From Salinispirillum sp. LH 10-3-1 (GTDB lineage: Bacteria; Pseudomonadota; Gammaproteobacteria; Pseudomonadales; Natronospirillaceae): DNA of 64,000 nucleotides. Position numbers and translations under genes: made by a program. Positions 9,271 to 17,630 of the stretch are shown one piece after another; position 1 is the stretch's first letter, and every line of letters starts with the position of its first letter. Under the pieces are notes generated by a model. The model saw only the letters and a program-made list of their open reading frames with translations, was not told the origin of the DNA and ran no database searches. The stretch lies in NCBI RefSeq assembly GCF_030643825.1, contig NZ_CP101717.1, forward strand, positions 3,183,673-3,247,672. Direction: 5' to 3'.

Positions 9271-9684
9271 ATGCAAAGTCAGAATGTGCTTTTGATTTGT
9301 TCACAGCCGGTCGTACGGCGTCAAATAGAATCCGCCTTGCACATGGGCATGCCAAACACGGTGATTTATGAGGCCACTGATTGCGAAGGCGCAGAGCGCT
9401 TGGCGGAATCCCATGATATCGACATCATGATCATTGCTCTGGATATGGGCCCACCGCCCACTATGGAAGCTCTGGCGATCTTACGTAAATTACACCCGCA
9501 GGCAGAAATGATTGGATTAACGCTGGATCGTATTGATCGCTCGCAGCGTGCACTGCTCGCCGTGCTGAATGTCCGCCCTGTGCATCTGTCACGCCTAGCG
9601 GCGACCCTACTGCAGCCCACTTCCGAGCCAACCATTCCCGCGGTGGTTCTGGAGTCAGCCGAGCGACACCGCCCGGCCCTTTAG
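9271..9684 (+). CDS. Degenerate receiver-domain (REC-like) protein
   Basis: This 137-aa stand-alone protein has the length and secondary-structure rhythm of a response regulator receiver. It begins VLLICSQPVVRRQIESAL; the phospho-acceptor position appears kept in IMIIALDMGPPPTMEALAIL (D at the end of strand 3) and the switch Thr in MIGLTLDR. The acidic pair of strand 1 (normally DD) is replaced by SQ, and the conserved Lys is not evident. It may bind a partner without phosphorylation. The start at 9271 is chosen because GGGAG lies 8 bases upstream; a GTG at 9253 and an ATG at 9256 are in frame but poorly led. Confidence 0.6.
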   Translation: MQSQNVLLICSQPVVRRQIESALHMGMPNTVIYEATDCEGAERLAESHDIDIMIIALDMGPPPTMEALAILRKLHPQAEMIGLTLDRIDRSQRALLAVLNVRPVHLSRLAATLLQPTSEPTIPAVVLESAERHRPAL

Positions 9685-9691
9685 CAAGGCA

Positions 9692-10078
9692 CTATTCGGT
9701 GCTCAATAAGCGCTGACGCTCGGCTTCGGCTTGGCGCAGCGCTTCCGCTTGTTGCTCATGAGCCTGTTCTAATCGCTGATAGGCTTGCTGCAGCTCAGCC
9801 AATTCACGCCGTAACAGCGCAACGGCTTCCTGTGTCAATTCAGCACCGTCTACCTGTGCTTGAATCAGTGCAGTGAGTCGGCGCATGTCCTCCCGTAACC
9901 CTGCTTGGCGTTCATCCAGCTCAGGTGCTACGACTGCGCTCGCCGCGACGGGCGACTGAGCACGCTTGCCTACGGCATAGCCTAGGCTGTAACCCAGCAA
10001 CAGTAAGCCAGACACCACCAAAACGATGAGTAAGAATTGTTGTTGATGCGGCAACAGCCGCTGCTTGATCCATTTCAT
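9692..10078 (-). CDS. Single-pass membrane protein with coiled-coil tail
   Basis: The 128-aa product from the ATG at 10078 has a basic N-terminus (MKWIKQRLLPHQQ), one membrane helix (about residues 15-36, LLIVLVVSGLLLLGYSLGYAVG) and a long Gln/Glu/Ala-rich coiled coil to the C-terminus. I recognise no named family. The start at 10210 would add residues overlapping the divergent promoter and is rejected. The gene diverges from the exported protein at 10167. Confidence 0.65.
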   Translation of the reverse strand: MKWIKQRLLPHQQQFLLIVLVVSGLLLLGYSLGYAVGKRAQSPVAASAVVAPELDERQAGLREDMRRLTALIQAQVDGAELTQEAVALLRRELAELQQAYQRLEQAHEQQAEALRQAEAERQRLLSTE

Positions 10079-10166
10079 GGGCGGCAGTTTACCACGCACT
10101 GGTTTCAGCTGGGTAATCCTGAGCAATATGGTATGCTTCCAGCAAAAATGGGGTGAGGAACATACC

Positions 10167-10709
10167 ATGCGTTTATTCGCCATTCTGGCACTTCTACTGG
10201 CAGCGCCCATTCAGGCGGTAGAAATTCGCTTCGATCCCTACCGCCTGTGGCAAGGGCTAGAAGCCTATTTCGACGAAGGTCCCGTAATGCTGGATATCGC
10301 CGTCGACGTGCCACGCGGTGACGCCATGATAGGTCCGCAGTACGCCGTGTACGCCAGTACCGAGGCCACCATGCACCTGCTGGGCATTCATTGGAATCGG
10401 ATGCAGGAACGGGAAAGCGGCTTTTACTGGGGCACCAGTGCCAACTGGGTACAAATCGTTCCCAGCGGCGGTGCTGAGCTGGCTGATGCGTGCCGCCCGT
10501 TAATCCCGCTGAATCTGAGTGGCCGCTGGGGGTATCGTTGGCAGGTCAACCCGGTGTTCAACGCGCAACTGGGTCTGCAGGTAAATACCGGTCAGGTCAC
10601 CCAGCGGCAGGGCGAGCAATGCGCCGACGATGGATCTGAACTGGACCTTGGCACCGTACAAAACTACGTAGACCCACGGCTAGACTTTAAATTCTCTTTC
10701 CGACTCTAA
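10167..10709 (+). CDS. Exported protein of unknown function
   Basis: The 180-aa protein begins with a signal peptide ([17 protein letters not shown], cleavage likely after residue 17). The mature part is beta-rich with alternating aromatic residues and ends ...LDFKFSFRL with a terminal hydrophobic pattern, suggesting a small outer-membrane barrel or periplasmic beta protein. The ATG at 10167 follows the good ribosome site TGAGGAA at 10154-10160. It is 26 bp upstream of msrB and probably cotranscribed with it. Confidence 0.65.
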   Translation: MRLFAILALLLAAPIQAVEIRFDPYRLWQGLEAYFDEGPVMLDIAVDVPRGDAMIGPQYAVYASTEATMHLLGIHWNRMQERESGFYWGTSANWVQIVPSGGAELADACRPLIPLNLSGRWGYRWQVNPVFNAQLGLQVNTGQVTQRQGEQCADDGSELDLGTVQNYVDPRLDFKFSFRL

Positions 10710-10735
10710 GCACATTGGAGCAAACGAGGCAGACC

Positions 10736-11137
10736 ATGGCCAAAATAGACAAGACCGATGCCGAGTGGCAGGCACAGCTGACGCCCGAGCAATACCGTGT
10801 GGCGCGTCAAGCGGGCACTGAGCGGCCGTTCACTGGCGCGTATTGGGATACCTTTACGCCCGGTCACTATCACTGTATTTGCTGCGATGCACCGCTGTTT
10901 GAACACAGCACCAAATTCGATGCAGGCTGCGGGTGGCCGTCATTCTCTGAGGTGATGGCGAGCAGCAACGTCACTCGCCATGAAGATCGTAGCCATGGCA
11001 TGGTGCGCGTTGAGGTGCGTTGCGGTGAGTGCGATGCTCATCTCGGGCATGTCTTTCCCGATGGCCCGACCGAGACCGGCCTACGTTACTGCATCAACTC
11101 GGTGTCCATGAAGTTCTATCCCACCGAAGGCAGCTGA
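10736..11137 (+). CDS. msrB: Peptide-methionine (R)-S-oxide reductase MsrB
   Basis: MsrB reduces the R-epimer of methionine sulfoxide in oxidised proteins. The 133-aa protein has the zinc-binding Cys pairs (CICC and CGEC), the substrate motif CGWPSF and the active-site Cys in [11 protein letters not shown]. Length and motif order are standard. The ATG at 10736 follows GAGGCAG; an in-frame TTG at 10715 is less likely. Its last 22 bases overlap the 3' end of the convergent histidine kinase gene. Confidence 0.95.
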   Translation: MAKIDKTDAEWQAQLTPEQYRVARQAGTERPFTGAYWDTFTPGHYHCICCDAPLFEHSTKFDAGCGWPSFSEVMASSNVTRHEDRSHGMVRVEVRCGECDAHLGHVFPDGPTETGLRYCINSVSMKFYPTEGS

Positions 11138-12477
11138 ATACGCACGCGCAAACCCGGCTTGGCGTCGTGTAACGACAATTCCGCCCGATGAATGTGAGCC
11201 ACGGCGCGTACCAGGCTTAATCCCAAGCCAAAACCTTCGGTCTGCCGGTGTGCTTCGGCGCGGAAAAAGCGCTCGAAGACTTGTTCACGCTGTTCCGGCG
11301 CTATGCCCGGCCCACGGTCGATGACTTCGATGGTTTGCCCCGATGACGACTGCAAGCGGATGCTTACCTCACCACCCTCTGGCGTGTACTTCAACGCATT
11401 ATCCAGCAGGTTGCCGAGCGCTTGGAACCAAAGATCTGGGTCGCCTTGGGTGGGCAACCCTTGACCGACTACTTGAAACCGTATGCCTTTGTCCTCAAAC
11501 AAGGGTTCGTACAGTTCGGCCAAGTCATTAACCAACGCCAGCATATCAATGTGATCGCGTTTTAACTGCGCACTGCCTGCCTCCAGACGCCCGATACGCA
11601 GCAGAGCATTGAACATCACCATCATGCGATCGGCTTCCGCCATCACCTCATCCATGACCTCGCCATCTTGATCCTGTCGTATTAATTCGAGACGGGCGCG
11701 CAACCGCGCCAGCGGCGTTTTTAGGTCGTGAGCAATGTTGTCCGACACCTGCTGAATGCTGTGCATCAATTGCTGAATGCGATCCAACATCAGGTTAATA
11801 CTCAGCGCCAATCGGTCATAATCATCCCGTCCGGTTTCCACGGGCACCCGCTTGTCCATGTGACCCGCAACGATGTCGGCACAAAGACGATTAATGTCAT
11901 TCAAGCGCCGTACCGTACGCCGCCCTAACAAGATCGCACCGGCCAAGCTCAAGAGCAGCGTCAATAACAATCCACTGATGATGGCGCCGCGCAGCGCGGC
12001 GTCGAGCGCATAGAGGTAATCCACATTGCGACCGATGCGCGCGGTCAAATTAGGCGGTAACGAGATGCGGCGGGTAATGAACAAGTGGCCGCCTTCCTCC
12101 ATCAGCATGGCTTCGGAATCTCGCCCAAAGCCCGGCGGGCGGGCAATAGAAAAGGTACGAGGCTTAGCACCGGTATAGATCTTATGGTCGCCATTGCGGC
12201 GCTTAACTTCCAAAATCCAAAGGCGCTCTGACCCCTGCTCACTGTTGTAAACGGGCAGTGGTCGGTCGGGGTCTAACGGTTGGCGTTGATGAAAACGCTC
12301 AATGCGCACAACATCCTGGTCCAACTGCGCATGAATACCTTGCCACAACTGACTGCGCACGTGCTGGTACATAAACAGCATAACGATGGCGAGTGTCAGC
12401 CACGATAAGCCCAAATAAAGCACTGTGATGCGAAAACTGGAACTGCGCCACAGCTTTTCAGACGGTCTGGAAGACAT
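11116..12477 (-). CDS. Sensor histidine kinase (OmpR-type two-component system)
   Basis: The 453-aa inner-membrane kinase has a first membrane helix near residues 18-40, a periplasmic sensor region of about 110 residues, a second helix near 160-185 and a HAMP linker ([20 protein letters not shown]). The phospho-accepting H-box is [20 protein letters not shown], the N-box [13 protein letters not shown], and the G boxes [10 protein letters not shown] and [13 protein letters not shown]. The start at 12477 is preceded by GGAG six bases upstream and overlaps the regulator gene by 20 nt, indicating translational coupling. The signal is unknown. Confidence 0.92.
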   Translation of the reverse strand: MSSRPSEKLWRSSSFRITVLYLGLSWLTLAIVMLFMYQHVRSQLWQGIHAQLDQDVVRIERFHQRQPLDPDRPLPVYNSEQGSERLWILEVKRRNGDHKIYTGAKPRTFSIARPPGFGRDSEAMLMEEGGHLFITRRISLPPNLTARIGRNVDYLYALDAALRGAIISGLLLTLLLSLAGAILLGRRTVRRLNDINRLCADIVAGHMDKRVPVETGRDDYDRLALSINLMLDRIQQLMHSIQQVSDNIAHDLKTPLARLRARLELIRQDQDGEVMDEVMAEADRMMVMFNALLRIGRLEAGSAQLKRDHIDMLALVNDLAELYEPLFEDKGIRFQVVGQGLPTQGDPDLWFQALGNLLDNALKYTPEGGEVSIRLQSSSGQTIEVIDRGPGIAPEQREQVFERFFRAEAHRQTEGFGLGLSLVRAVAHIHRAELSLHDAKPGLRVRIQLPSVG

Positions 12478-13135
12478 AACCCGCTCCACGCACTGTTTGA
12501 ATCAGACTGGTGCCCTGACCTAAATCTATTTTCTGCCGTAAGCGACTGATGTGAACATCAATCACATTGGTTTGTGGGTCGAAATGATAATCCCACACAT
12601 TTTCCAGCAACATGGTGCGTGTCACCACTTGGCCGGCGTGGCGCATCAAGTATTCCAACAGGCGGAACTCGCGTTGTTGCAGATGAATTTTTTGCCCAGC
12701 ACGAAAGGCTTGCCGGGTGCGCAGGTCGAGCCGCAAGTCACCCAGCTCAATGGCGGTAATAGGCTCGGCGCTTTGTTGGCCGCGCCGCAACAGCGCTTCC
12801 ACGCGCGCTTGCAGTTCTTCAAAGGCAAAGGGCTTGGCCAAGTAGTCATCGCTCCCCGCCCGCAGACCCTCAACCCGCTGCTCTACCTCACCCAGTGCGC
12901 TGAGTATCAACACCGGCGTGGTCAAATTCGATGCTCGCAGGGTACGCACGATGGTCAGGCCATCCACCTCAGGCAGCATGCGATCCACAATGATCAGGTC
13001 ATGCGTTTCTGACACCGCCAGCATCAGACCTTCTTTGCCATTGCCACAGCTATCCACCACATAACCGGCTTGTTGAAGGCCGTGACAAACAAATTCGTTG
13101 AGTTGCTGATCGTCTTCGATCACCAAAATTTTCAT
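12458..13135 (-). CDS. OmpR/PhoB-family response regulator
   Basis: This 225-aa DNA-binding response regulator has a receiver domain with the acidic pair in VIEDDQQL, phospho-acceptor Asp in LIIVDRMLPEVDG and Lys in YLAKPFAFEEL. A winged-helix output domain follows (residues about 125-222, LQQREFRLLEYLMRHAGQVV and VDVHISRLRQKID). It is the first gene of a two-gene operon with the kinase at 11116-12477. The ORF extends upstream to 13174, but MKILVIEDD at 13135 is the family start. Confidence 0.93.
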   Translation of the reverse strand: MKILVIEDDQQLNEFVCHGLQQAGYVVDSCGNGKEGLMLAVSETHDLIIVDRMLPEVDGLTIVRTLRASNLTTPVLILSALGEVEQRVEGLRAGSDDYLAKPFAFEELQARVEALLRRGQQSAEPITAIELGDLRLDLRTRQAFRAGQKIHLQQREFRLLEYLMRHAGQVVTRTMLLENVWDYHFDPQTNVIDVHISRLRQKIDLGQGTSLIQTVRGAGYVFQTV

Positions 13136-13213
13136 GAGGACCTGCAAAAGGGTTGAGTGGGTATAGAGTAGCACCCATAGCCTGATTCGGTAGTTACGAT
13201 TCCGTAACGGCCA

Positions 13214-15544
13214 CTACAGCAACGGCATCTGCGGTCCGGCCAGCGTTTGAAAATCCTGCCCCATAATGTGCAGCACGGCATCGGCGATGGGCGCGAGCTG
13301 TTTATCGAAATAGTGCTGGTAGTTGATGGCTTGGTCACGGTCTGCGGGCACTAACACACCGTGCAGCCCTTGCCGATAGCGCACCCACCCCTGCGGGGGT
13401 TTGCCGGTGAGCAATTCATAGCGACGAGCGGCCTGCACATGCGGTGGGTTGCTTTTGGCGTAGCCAGATACCGGGCGACGTAAGCGCTTGCGATACCAGA
13501 GCTCATCGTCCAGCTCGCCCGCAAACAGTTGCCGCACAAAACGTTGTAACACAGGCTGCAACGATCGGTCGTGAAACAGTGCCTGGTAGAGTTCGTGTTG
13601 AAAGCGCTGCGCCAGCGGTGTCCAGTCTGACCGTACCGCTTCCATACCGCGAAACACCAGCTTTTCGTCACCATTTGGCGCCACCACCAAGCCTGCGTAA
13701 CGCTTTTTTGAGCCTTGCTCGGTACCGCGAATGGTGGGCATGTGAAAACGCTGATAACAGGTTTCGTATTCCAGTTCCAAACGGCTTTCTATGCCGAACT
13801 CATGCCGTATTTCGCCCCGCCAATAGGCGTTCAGCCCTGCAGCCAATTCAGCGCCCAATGCATCGGGGTCGCTCACACCATCGCGTACCCAGACGAATTG
13901 CGAGTCGGTGTCGCCATAAATGACCGTTAAGCCTTGCGCTTCAAACCACGCTTTTGAGCGGATCATGATGTCGTGGCCGCGGCGGGTGATCGACGACGCT
14001 AAGCGTGGGTCAAAAAAGCGACAAAGGTCGGAACCCAGCACGCCGTAAAAGGAGTTCATTAAAATCTTAATGGCTTGACTCAGCGGCGCGTTCTTTTGCG
14101 CTTTGGCTTGATCACGCGCCTCCCACAACTGGTCTAGCAAGGTCGGCAGTATGGCCCCCGTGCGCATAAATCGACCACCCAGATACCCTGGAATGGTATC
14201 TTCTTCCGGAGCTTGCATGCCTTCCCACAGTGCCCACGGGTCTACCTGAAAAGTACGCATGATGCTCGGGTACAGGCTTTTGAAGTCGAGCACCAGCACC
14301 TGTCGGTACAGGCCGGGCAGGGAGTCCATCACGTAGCCGCCGGGGCTAGCGGTATGCAGCGTTTGGCTGCCAACGTGCGGTGCCACATAACCCTTGCGAT
14401 GCAGCCGGGGCAAATAGAGGTAATTGAACGCCGCCGCCGAGCCACCCACACGGTCAAGGGTGTGGCCGGTCATACGACTGCGGGCCACAAGGAATTCCAG
14501 CAAGGCTTCCTGCTTTACGATGTCGGCCACCAAGTCGGCGTCGGTCAGGTTGTACCACAGTAAGTCGGTGTCCTGCGTCTTAAACCAACGGTCGATGGTA
14601 TCGGTTTTGCTCTCGCCGCCTTTGTGTTCCATGGCTTTACCAGTGCCCATCAGGCGATGCGCCACGGCGTCCAGGCTGAAGCTGTCAAACTGATAACCAG
14701 CCGCACGCAATGCCTCTATCCCATCCACCACCATGCGACCGGGCACAGTCAGGTATTCTTTGTCCTGGCGCTTGTGCCAAGTGGCCACTCGTCGCTGCCG
14801 ACCCAGCGTGAAAGGAATGTTCCATTGCTGCGCCAAACCCGCCAATACGTGCAAGTCAAAACCCACGACGTGCCAGCCGAGGATGACGTCGATCTCTAAG
14901 GCTTCCCAATCAGTCAAAAACCGCTGCAGCAGGGCTTTCCCGTCACCACAGAGAATGACTTCGACGTCTTTCAAGCGCGGATCATCCGGCACGTTTGACC
15001 ACGCCACATAAACACGTCGGATACCCACACCCGACAAGGCGATACTGTACAGTTCAGGCAGTTGATCGGGCACAAAGGGCGACGTTTCAATGTCGAGCGA
15101 GACCCAACGCAAGCTGATATCAACTTCCGCCGGGCGAAGCCGCTTACCCTGTTCGTGGTGCTCCACCTCCACACCCGCCGTGATGAAACGTTCCATCAGG
15201 TAACGCTCGGCCGGCTGAATGTCGTCTTCCTCTAGGCGAATGCCCTGTCGCTCTGCCTTACGTATCCAGCGCCGTTGCACCGTCCAGCCCGGAGAGCGCA
15301 CCGGATGCACCACTTCTCCCAGGGCCGTTTTGAAGGTTTCGTCGCCTACGCGACAACCCAGTGGCAACAGCGGGCGCAAAGTGGCTAGGTCGGTAGCCCG
15401 TGCGAAACAGACACTCTCGGCGCCACTCACTTCGACCGGTACCGCGGTCTGCCCGTTTGCCACCCAATAGCGCAGCAATACGCCATCCACACGGTCTTCA
15501 TGCTCACGCATTAATACCAAGCCTTTTAAGCCTGAGTTCGTCAT
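13214..15544 (-). CDS. polB: DNA polymerase II (family B)
   Basis: Pol II is a damage-tolerant, proofreading polymerase used in translesion synthesis and replication restart. The 776-aa protein (E. coli has 783) shows the exonuclease motif SLDIET near residue 155, polymerase motif A VLDFKSLYPSIMRTF, motif B region KILMNSFYGVLGS and motif C YGDTDS. The start at 15544 (MTNSGLKG) matches the family N-terminus; the ORF extends 18 codons further upstream without homology. No LexA site was recognised upstream. Confidence 0.95.
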   Translation of the reverse strand: MTNSGLKGLVLMREHEDRVDGVLLRYWVANGQTAVPVEVSGAESVCFARATDLATLRPLLPLGCRVGDETFKTALGEVVHPVRSPGWTVQRRWIRKAERQGIRLEEDDIQPAERYLMERFITAGVEVEHHEQGKRLRPAEVDISLRWVSLDIETSPFVPDQLPELYSIALSGVGIRRVYVAWSNVPDDPRLKDVEVILCGDGKALLQRFLTDWEALEIDVILGWHVVGFDLHVLAGLAQQWNIPFTLGRQRRVATWHKRQDKEYLTVPGRMVVDGIEALRAAGYQFDSFSLDAVAHRLMGTGKAMEHKGGESKTDTIDRWFKTQDTDLLWYNLTDADLVADIVKQEALLEFLVARSRMTGHTLDRVGGSAAAFNYLYLPRLHRKGYVAPHVGSQTLHTASPGGYVMDSLPGLYRQVLVLDFKSLYPSIMRTFQVDPWALWEGMQAPEEDTIPGYLGGRFMRTGAILPTLLDQLWEARDQAKAQKNAPLSQAIKILMNSFYGVLGSDLCRFFDPRLASSITRRGHDIMIRSKAWFEAQGLTVIYGDTDSQFVWVRDGVSDPDALGAELAAGLNAYWRGEIRHEFGIESRLELEYETCYQRFHMPTIRGTEQGSKKRYAGLVVAPNGDEKLVFRGMEAVRSDWTPLAQRFQHELYQALFHDRSLQPVLQRFVRQLFAGELDDELWYRKRLRRPVSGYAKSNPPHVQAARRYELLTGKPPQGWVRYRQGLHGVLVPADRDQAINYQHYFDKQLAPIADAVLHIMGQDFQTLAGPQMPLL

Positions 15545-15631
15545 AATCTGAACTGGATCATGCAAATGAAACGCGACTCCTGTTATGCTGATTCGCAACG
15601 AAGAATAAGATGAATTCGGTAAGGTGTAACC

Positions 15632-16426
15632 ATGTATCTACTGACTGGCAATAACGAAGTTGGCCCTGCTCTCACACGTCGACTGCAGCAACTCAGCCTC
15701 CTGCTGTTCGCCGAATTACCAGCGCCCTCAGCCAGTGTAACGCTGCAAGCTGGCGAAGCCGTTGACAGCGCAGTGCCTGCTGACCACTGGGCATTTTTGT
15801 CCGGTGGACAAGTGCGCGGCATTCAAGCTCAGCAAGGCGTGGTGGAGTACGAAGCAGGTGATTTACTTGGCCTGACGGGTGGCTACGCCTTGCCAGACTT
15901 CAGCTATGTGGCACAGCAACCCAGTACGCTGAACCTTTATCCAGTAGGCGATGTCCTGCGCCACCTGCACCTCAGCAAACAACGCGCGGCGCAATGGACA
16001 GCTTACCTCTTAACGCACATCAGTTTATTGCAACAAACCGTCACCGGTGACGCCAGCAACGCGCCCACCACTGGCAGCGGTTTCCTACAGTTCGCACCCG
16101 GAGAGGTCATGATTCGCGAAGGCGAACTGGCGGGTGAAGTTTACCATGTTGTGCAGGGGCATGCCGATGTCTATCGTGGTGACACCAAAGTGGGTGAAGT
16201 GTTGCCCGGCGAATTATTCGGTGCCATGGCTATGCTGTGCGGCACGCCACGCACCGCGACGGTAATTGCGCGCGACGATGTACTGGTTGCCGCCGTACCG
16301 CAGGATGATTTTCAGTCGTTGATCAGTCGCCACCCGGAAACCGCGGTGACACTGATGGAGAATATGGCACGCGCTATAAATGACTTGAATGATCGTCTGC
16401 GCCAACACGAGACCACAACGCTATAG
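15632..16426 (+). CDS. Cyclic-nucleotide-binding domain protein without HTH
   Basis: This 264-aa protein has a clear cNMP-binding beta-roll at about residues 145-245: FAPGEVMIREGELAGEVYHVVQGHADVY, GEVLPGELFGAMAMLCGTPRTATVIA with the phosphate-binding cassette (GELFGAMAMLCGTPRTA). A degenerate first copy lies in the N-terminal half. No DNA-binding helix-turn-helix follows, unlike CRP. It probably senses cAMP, c-di-GMP or another ligand and acts by protein contact. The gene lies directly upstream of the candidate CsrB-type RNA. Confidence 0.8.
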   Translation: MYLLTGNNEVGPALTRRLQQLSLLLFAELPAPSASVTLQAGEAVDSAVPADHWAFLSGGQVRGIQAQQGVVEYEAGDLLGLTGGYALPDFSYVAQQPSTLNLYPVGDVLRHLHLSKQRAAQWTAYLLTHISLLQQTVTGDASNAPTTGSGFLQFAPGEVMIREGELAGEVYHVVQGHADVYRGDTKVGEVLPGELFGAMAMLCGTPRTATVIARDDVLVAAVPQDDFQSLISRHPETAVTLMENMARAINDLNDRLRQHETTTL

Positions 16427-16628
16427 AGGAGCATCTAAAAACCTCAGAGGCGAAAATCTGGCTAGACAAAAAGTAGTCGAGAAAGCGCAGTTTACTGGTA
16501 GTGAATATTCGCTGCGCTCACCCTTCGGGCCGACCTGTGGTCGTTCTGGCCAGCCAGTGAGCATTTTGAGGCCATTTTTAACGACGCCAGTCGAGAAAAG
16601 GAGGTTTTCAACCACTACGCACAACGGC
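16427..16628. other. Hairpin-rich intergenic segment, possible remnant of a dispersed repeat
   Basis: No gene is evident in these 202 bp. It contains the decamer AGTCGAGAAA twice (near 16469 and 16586) and a hairpin GCGCAG-TTTACT...AGTGAA...CTGCGC around 16479-16520. The overall look resembles non-autonomous repeat remnants seen between genes in marine gammaproteobacteria, but no second copy lies in this window, so the assignment is tentative. Confidence 0.3.
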
Positions 16629-16646
16629 TATCGGCAATCTCTTACA
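16629..16646 (+). promoter_or_regulatory. GacA/UvrY-type upstream activating box
   Basis: The 18-mer TATCGGCAATCTCTTACA matches the GacA/UvrY palindrome TGTRAG-N6-CTTACA: the right half-site CTTACA is perfect and the left half is degenerate. It is centred about 64 bp before the inferred transcription start of the candidate CsrB-like RNA, the kind of position such boxes take upstream of rsmY/rsmZ and csrB. Confidence 0.6.
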
Positions 16647-16689
16647 CGCCCCCCCGACAATTGGCTCTGGTGACTCAACTGCCCTGGTT

Positions 16690-16695
16690 TATACT
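16690..16695 (+). promoter_or_regulatory. -10 element of the candidate CsrB-like RNA
   Basis: TATACT at 16690-16695, with a weak -35-like TGGTGA 16 bases upstream. Transcription would start near 16700-16702, at the foot of the first GGA hairpin. A poor -35 fits a promoter that needs an activator such as GacA. Confidence 0.5.
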
Positions 16696-16699
16696 GCAA

Positions 16700-16970
16700 G
16701 GGTGCTCAGGAAGAGCACTTGGAACCCGGCAGGACGCTGTACACAGGATGTGCTTGAATTCTTCATCGGAACCACTGGACGGACAATCGCGCCATAGGAT
16801 GGCAACATGCCAACAAACGACGAGAGCCTGGATTGGCTTTGTTGGGATGGCAGTTAGTCAACGGAAGACAGGCAGGAGCCACACGAGGACATAGGATGTC
16901 CTATTCCCGTCTTAGAAAAGCAGCAAGTTTGGGAAGTGCGCTGACAGCAATGTCCGCGCCTTCTTTTTTT
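16700..16970 (+). ncRNA. Candidate CsrB/RsmZ-family regulatory RNA
   Basis: About 270 nt carry roughly 15 GGA trinucleotides, several displayed in hairpin loops: GTGCTC-AGGAA-GAGCAC (from 16702), ACAC-AGGA-TGTG (about 16731-16743), GCC-ATAGGAT-GGC (about 16791), AGCC-TGGAT-TGGCT (about 16827) and AGGAC-ATAGGAT-GTCCT (16886-16902). CsrB, RsmY and RsmZ have this design: repeated ANGGA loops that titrate the translational regulator CsrA/RsmA. A GacA-like box and a -10 element lie upstream and an intrinsic terminator closes the unit at 16933-16970. No long ORF is present. The 3' quarter runs antisense to the end of the HAD gene. The class call is firm by structure; the exact ends are inferred. 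Confidence 0.82.
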
Positions 16971-17596
16971 GCGTGCTCGCTTTCATCACCGATCCAACAC
17001 GTCCGAAACCCCATCGCCTTGCCGCCCAGAATATCCGCTTTGTAGTTGTCGCCCACCACCAATACCTGCTCTGGACGCAATGGCTCGGTAATTTGCGCCA
17101 AGGTGTGTTGGAAGAACGCCGCCGCTGGTTTAGCCGCACCCACCTCTTCAGAAATACTGACCGCACTGAACAGACCAGCCATTTGCTTGAGCTGCTGGCG
17201 TTTAACGTTGCTTAGCCCGTTGGTGATCAACGCCAGCCCAAAACGCTGCCGCCATTCTTGCAGAATTTCCGGCACACCATCAAACCAATCGACGTAATTA
17301 CCCAAGCAGGTTTCATAATGCTGTGCAACGACAGATGGATCTGCATCCACGCGGTATTGTTCCAACCAATAACGTTGACGCGCGTAGCGCAGCTCCGCCG
17401 CATTGATTTCACCTGCCTCCAACCGTGGCCACAGTGGGCGATTGCCTTCGAGAAAGGTCGCAAAAGCACCGCCGACATCAGAAACATTCAAATAGGCGCA
17501 AAGATCCGCAAACGCATTGCGTTCGGTCAGATTGAAATCCACCAAGGTGTGGTCCATGTCGAGAAACAACCAGCGGATGTCAGTGAGCCAGTTCAT
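16901..17596 (-). CDS. HAD-superfamily hydrolase, YjjG-like (probable pyrimidine 5'-nucleotidase)
   Basis: The 231-aa protein shows HAD motif I FLDMDHTLVDF (nucleophile Asp near residue 12), motif II LALITNGLSNVKRQQL, a conserved Lys in EVGAAKPAAAFF and motif III VLVVGDNYKADILGG. The arrangement matches YjjG/nucleotidase-type HAD phosphatases, which dephosphorylate (often non-canonical) nucleoside monophosphates. The start at 17596 is preceded by AAAGGA. Its final codons overlap the terminator and 3' part of the candidate CsrB-like RNA on the other strand. radA lies 34 bp upstream. Confidence 0.85.
   Translation of the reverse strand: MNWLTDIRWLFLDMDHTLVDFNLTERNAFADLCAYLNVSDVGGAFATFLEGNRPLWPRLEAGEINAAELRYARQRYWLEQYRVDADPSVVAQHYETCLGNYVDWFDGVPEILQEWRQRFGLALITNGLSNVKRQQLKQMAGLFSAVSISEEVGAAKPAAAFFQHTLAQITEPLRPEQVLVVGDNYKADILGGKAMGFRTCWIGDESEHAKKEGADIAVSALPKLAAFLRRE
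16933..16970 (+). terminator. Intrinsic terminator of the candidate CsrB-like RNA
   Basis: The stem pairs GAAG (16933-16936) with CTTC (16960-16963), GCGC (16938-16941) with GCGC (16956-16959) and GACA (16943-16946) with TGTC (16951-16954) around a GCAA tetraloop, followed by seven T (16964-16970). It lies inside the 3' coding region of the convergent HAD gene, so its bases also encode protein (KKEGADIAVSAL on the other strand). Confidence 0.7.
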
Positions 17597-17630
17597 AATG
17601 TGTCCTTTGTTAATCGTTTGGTCAGAAGGC

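Noticed and set aside
13444-13923. 159-codon plus-strand frame inside polB
   Set aside because: It is an out-of-frame shadow of the well-supported polymerase gene, with low-complexity composition and no motif.
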